Assembly (NCBI GenBank): GCA_018806915.1
Contig: JAGKQI010000079.1
Span: 186,001 to 250,000, forward strand
Source of the DNA: Phytophthora colocasiae
Lineage: Eukaryota; Oomycota; Peronosporomycetes; Peronosporales; Peronosporaceae
Length of the DNA stretch: 64,000 bases
Direction of reading: 5' to 3'
The position numbers and the translations under genes were made by a program. Under the pieces are notes generated by a model. That model was given only the letters and a program-made list of their open reading frames with translations, was not told the DNA's origin and ran no database searches. Of this stretch, positions 60,509-64,000 are shown piece by piece (within the stretch, counting starts at the first letter, position 1; every line of letters begins with the position of its first letter).

Positions 60509-61821
60509 TTATTTCATCGAGAACAGCTCACGGAAGCCAACCTTCTGCTCGTCGGAAAGTGACGCTGGGAACTGTACGTGGAACTTAATGTGCAATTGGC
60601 CCTTCTCCGATTGGAGGTGTTGTTTCGGCATTCCCTCATCTTTCAACACAGTGACAAACCGAGGTGGAGTGATCTCATCACGCACAACATCCACCCGTCG
60701 ACCATCCAGGTGCGTAAAAGTCTTGTTGAAGCCCACAAGCGCCTCCCGCAGAGAAATGTCCATGTCCATCCACAAATGATCTCCTTCGCGCGTGAAAATC
60801 GGGTGAGGCGCCGTCAGCACCTGAAGGCGCACGTGGCCAGCCGGTTGGTCGGGCATCTCATCCGCGTAATTCTCTAGCTCCACCTCGAATCCGTCAGGGG
60901 TGCCCTTCTCCAGGTCCACATCGAAGTTGAGGTCGGCCATCTCCACTTTTCGTCCGCCACACACTGGACATGTGCTAGTGTAGATTTTCCCCTTGCCATG
61001 ACACTTCTCGCACGTGGTTTGGAACTGCTGGATGAAGCCTGGACCTACGCGTCGCGTCGTCATCTTCACACCATGTCCACCACATTCCGAGCAAACGTGA
61101 ACGTCCTCCTCATGAGCCGCTCCCTTGCCATGACAATGGTGGCAAATTGTCTAAACATGAGGAGAAAAAATCAATAAATACGTTCGTAAAAAAGATTCCA
61201 CAGCAAAAATGACACTTACCTCGCGACGGATGGAGAACTGCAGGCTTTTGCCATTGTACAGATCAGCCAGTGACACACGCAGAGGCATCACAACGTCCGG
61301 ACCGCGAGAAGGTTCACGCTCTCGACGCTGACGACCGCCACCACCAAAAAACTGCGAGAAAATGTCGAACGGATCGTGACCACCTCCTCCTCCAGCATTG
61401 CTCAAGCCTTCTTCACCATAGCGATCGTATTTACTCTTCTTCTCTTCGTCGGATAGCACGTCGTACGCTTTATTAACAATGAGGGACGTTAGTACAAATT
61501 GATACCAACTATAAGAAACATCGCCGCTTACCACTCGCCACCTCCGCGAACTTCTGTGCAGCGCTCTCATCCCCTGGGTTCTTGTCTGGGTGATGCTGTA
61601 ATGCAATAATAAGTAAAAAAAATGGTATAAATATACAGGATTCTTCTGGAACGGGTAGATCATACTTTAAGCGACAGCTTGCGAAAGGCGCGCTTGATCT
61701 CAGCAGACGACGCGTCCCGCGTCACACCCAGCACCTCGTAGTAGTCTTTGCCAGCCACAGCCAGCGCCACGAGAGCCGCCAGAGCGAGCAGCAGCAGCAG
61801 GTGTCGTCCGCCACGCGTCAT
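60509..61821 (-). CDS. ER-type DnaJ/Hsp40 (DNAJB11/ERdj3-like), four exons, 369 aa
   Basis: A co-chaperone that would stimulate an Hsp70 (BiP) in the ER lumen. Exons on the minus strand: 61666-61821, 61532-61595, 61220-61467 and 60509-61150. Introns of 70, 64 and 69 bp have GT...AG ends, and the joined frame is open. ATG 61821 starts a hydrophobic signal peptide (~residues 8-23). The J domain follows (KDYYEVLGV..., HPD at ~54-56 formed across exons 1-2), then a Gly/Phe-rich linker ([20 protein letters not shown]). A four-part zinc region has [24 protein letters not shown] and CPVCGGRK, and a C-terminal substrate-binding domain follows. There is no KDEL-type tail, as in animal ERdj3. The stop is at 60509-60511. 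It lies 85 bp downstream of the NRT2 relic on the same strand. Confidence 0.92.
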
Positions 61822-61906
61822 TAGGATTTCGGTCTGATCTAACAATGTGGTGTGGTACACCTGACATGTCTTCTTTTTATCAGATATGACAGACACAGCT
61901 TCAACT

Positions 61907-62672
61907 TCAGCTATTGTCACCGTCTGTCTTCTTCTCCTTCTTCTTGGACCATATCGAGCCTTGGCCGTCAATTGTTGTGCCTGTCGTTGTCAATGCCGCC
62001 ACTACCACGAAGATACTCAGATACTTGAAGGACAGTGCGCGGTTGTCCACACTTTTGAACAGGAAACCCCAGCACAGACCTCCAATGTTACCACCAGCAC
62101 CAACAATGCCCGATGTTGCACCTGTATATTCAGGTAGGACGTAGAGAACAATCCTGTACGTTGTGCCTGTAGACGCCTGTACGAAGAAACTAAAGACAAC
62201 GAGCAACGGGACGCTCGCAGCAGAGAACATGACGGACGACCAGTACGCAGTGGCTACGAAGGACGAGCCAGCCAACGAGGCCAGACGAACCGGCCATGAA
62301 GCCACTGTAATTGACAGCGAAAGCAGCTGAGGCCACAGGTAGAGCATCCAGTACAAGTAGAACGCTCCCCATGATGGTACTAGCCACCGACACGATGTTG
62401 GGGTTGCTCACTTGATTGGGGGTGAGCTTGAGCTGCTTCTTTATCGTGGGCATCAGTGGTGGAATGGAGAACCAACCGAAGAACGCGATGAAGAACGACA
62501 GCCAGGAGAAGTGGAACGCACGCATGTGAGGTCGAGCCATACTGAAGAGCTTGATCTCCGTCGCGCGGTCGGCTTGTTCCGGGTCAGTTTTGATATTGAA
62601 ACTCGTGCGCCGACGGAACCCCCCAGTCTCGGTCTCATTGGGTGTCTGTAGCTCAACGTGGTAAGTGGCCAT
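61907..62672 (-). pseudogene. NRT2-type nitrate transporter, internally deleted
   Basis: ATG at 62672. The N terminus is normal for the nitrate/nitrite porter family (FHFSWLSFFIAFFGWFSIPPLMPTIK..., SVASTIMG), covering TM1 and the start of TM2. The frame then breaks near 62360-62400, and the sequence jumps to the C-terminal third in another frame (VPLLVVFSFFVQASTGTTY..., SGIVGAGGNIGG), ending at 61907. The nitrate signature helices in between are absent. A Tyr-Arg replaces the usual Tyr-Gly after the TGTT motif. It is adjacent to the intact NRT2 and clearly a broken tandem duplicate. Confidence 0.88.
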
Positions 62673-63014
62673 TGCTGTTGAAGGCACCTACGAATTAGAC
62701 AGCAGAAAGGAAAGTGATCGAGTCGCTCTTATCCATGAGACTGGAGACCAAGTAATGTGCACTTTCGCCCGTTTCGCTAGCTTATCGTCGTCTCGCTGAA
62801 CTCTCAAGCTACAATAGACGATAGAAGTGCTGGGGACACTGCATCCGTCATCGCTGTATCGCTGAACCCCAACCTAGTGGTGCAGCAATCAATGCAAGGA
62901 CGATGTCGTCGGAAATAACTGCGCGTTTCAATGTTTAGTGCCAAGACCCACCAGGGGAACTTCGCTAAGAACTGCTGACACGTTACGGTCACAATAACAT
63001 TTATTTTGACACTT
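62673..63014. other. Intergenic region between the two NRT2 copies
   Basis: 342 bp, noncoding. On the minus strand TCACTTTCC (62709-62717) fits the oomycete initiator and lies ~40 bp before the pseudogene ATG, so its promoter may survive. Confidence 0.5.
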
Positions 63015-64000
63015 TCACACGTAAAACGCTTGTACTGTTTGCTCTGTATGACGTCGGGAGTACCTTGAAGGTTCTTTGCTCCAAAGCGAACGCTCGCCTT
63101 TCACCTGAATAAAAGCCGAAGAAACAGCAGAAGTCATGACGATCAAACTCAAATATCGAAAAGCCAATTGTCGTTCTGGCATGACCTTGAATAGAAATCC
63201 CCACACGAGACCACCCATATTCCCTCCTGCACCAACGATCCCAGACGCTACTCCCATGTAGTCGGGGCTAATATAAGGCACAATTCCATACGTTGTGCCG
63301 GTCGCGGCTTGCGTAAAGAAACCAAAAATCACCAAGCAAGGAACACTCCACTCGATCAGGTGCATGTGACTGTAGATGAACAGGAAGATGGCTTGGCCTG
63401 CGAGGCACACGAGTTGAGCTGCGATTCGGCCTTTCATATCCCATTTGCGGTTGCAAATATCCGAGACGTAGCCACCAATAGCACGGGCAAAGATGCACAT
63501 GAGTCCGAAGCACGAGGAAATGAGGCTGGATGTAGTTTGGGTCAGGACCCGGCAATTGGTCTCGTCCTGGTCAGGATCGCATTCGGAGCGCTTGAAATCT
63601 TCGTAGTAGTATAAACTCAGTACGTTTTGTACTTGGATCTCCACGCCAAAGCTGCACGCGTACTGAAACGCGAGAATCCACGCTGTTGGTTGCTTGGCGA
63701 CGGTCACAAATGCGTGAACCATGTCGGCCTTAGGTTTTTCAGCCATCGCGTGGGTTTTCTTCATTTCCACGTAGTTTCCTTGCGGACAGTCGTCCGAGAA
63801 ATTGTAAGTACAAACACCGACAATTACCATCAATATAGCTGGAAACAACAGCGTTAATCTCCAACCAACGTCCTCTGACACTTCTCCTTGCCACGTTACC
63901 AGGTCAAACACCAACGGAGTGAGGAGATACGTCGCACCAGCTCCTAGATTCCCCCAACCGGCAGCAATGGCGTTCGCACTACCCACTACCTCCTTTGAGA
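63015..64000 (-). CDS. NRT2: NRT2-type nitrate transporter, partial (5' end outside window)
   Basis: High-affinity nitrate/nitrite porter of the MFS (NNP family), working at the plasma membrane to import nitrate with protons. About 328 codons are visible, entering at the right edge in the middle of the first signature (SKEVVGSANAIAAGWGNLGAG, helix 5) and running to TGA at 63015-63017. Later marks are TGTTYGIVPYISPDYMGVASG and GAGGNMGGLVWG (the second nitrate signature, helix 11) and a polar C-terminal tail. A central loop with DDCPQGNY is typical of the eukaryotic family. No frame break is seen. In oomycetes NRT2 often neighbours nitrate assimilation genes, so these could lie just outside. 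Confidence 0.92.
   Translation of the reverse strand, partial: SKEVVGSANAIAAGWGNLGAGATYLLTPLVFDLVTWQGEVSEDVGWRLTLLFPAILMVIVGVCTYNFSDDCPQGNYVEMKKTHAMAEKPKADMVHAFVTVAKQPTAWILAFQYACSFGVEIQVQNVLSLYYYEDFKRSECDPDQDETNCRVLTQTTSSLISSCFGLMCIFARAIGGYVSDICNRKWDMKGRIAAQLVCLAGQAIFLFIYSHMHLIEWSVPCLVIFGFFTQAATGTTYGIVPYISPDYMGVASGIVGAGGNMGGLVWGFLFKVMPERQLAFRYLSLIVMTSAVSSAFIQVKGERSLWSKEPSRYSRRHTEQTVQAFYV

Noticed and set aside
1..64000. RXLR or Crinkler effector genes
   Set aside because: I looked for an RXLR-dEER or LFLAK motif after a signal peptide and found no convincing case.
1..64000. tRNA, rRNA or snRNA genes
   Set aside because: No cloverleaf or conserved rRNA segment recognised by eye; a covariance-model scan would be needed to exclude a tRNA.

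Overview
The window looks like an oomycete chromosome, most likely Phytophthora or a close relative. The support is: (i) an initiator plus flanking-region core promoter, the oomycete 16-nt type, about 75-130 bp before the ATG of every sugar-transporter copy that keeps its 5' end; (ii) compact gene spacing with 64-70 bp introns; (iii) a mix of host genes and Ty3/gypsy, LINE and DNA transposons that resembles large Phytophthora genomes. The genus is an inference.

Layout. 1-12629: a head-to-tail array of ~2.9 kb units, each a minus-strand MFS sugar-porter gene plus ~1.4 kb of spacer. Only copy ST3 (5049-6512) is open; ST1, ST2, ST4 and ST5 carry small indels. 12630-40052: one 27.4 kb nested LTR block. 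The outer minus-strand Ty3/gypsy element has 437/435 bp LTRs and was entered by two plus-strand Ty3 elements: nested A (17526-25816, inside the outer integrase, 5-bp TSD) and nested B (33870-39303, in the outer leader, 5-bp TSD). 40053-43035: a rearranged array edge with a C-terminal relic, an inverted broken copy ST6, and a relic of a different transporter. 43113-60338: a head-to-head inverted pair, ST7 (minus) and ST8 (plus, intact). ST7 is split by an 11.9 kb LINE with a 15-bp TSD, and the LINE ORF2 is split by a 2.45 kb DDE_4-type DNA transposon. The ~1 kb spacer of the inverted pair holds a BBS4-like TPR fragment and a perfect 50-bp palindrome. 60509-64000: a four-exon ER-type DnaJ gene, an internally deleted NRT2 nitrate-transporter pseudogene and an intact NRT2 running off the edge.

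The most unusual signal is in nested A. Essentially the whole 8.3 kb element, LTRs and coding sequence on both strands included, is packed with short perfect inverted repeats (arms of about 7-11 nt, mostly short loops) every few tens of nucleotides. In one coding stretch a family of hairpins keeps a 3-nt YGG loop while both arms change together. The outer element, nested B and the LINE do not show this. Nested A also has a canonical -1 frameshift signal between gag and pro, and both it and the outer element carry a long antisense ORF beyond pol.

Frameshifts are common in the transporter copies and in the retroelements. Many are single-base changes in short homopolymers, so some could be assembly errors rather than real decay.
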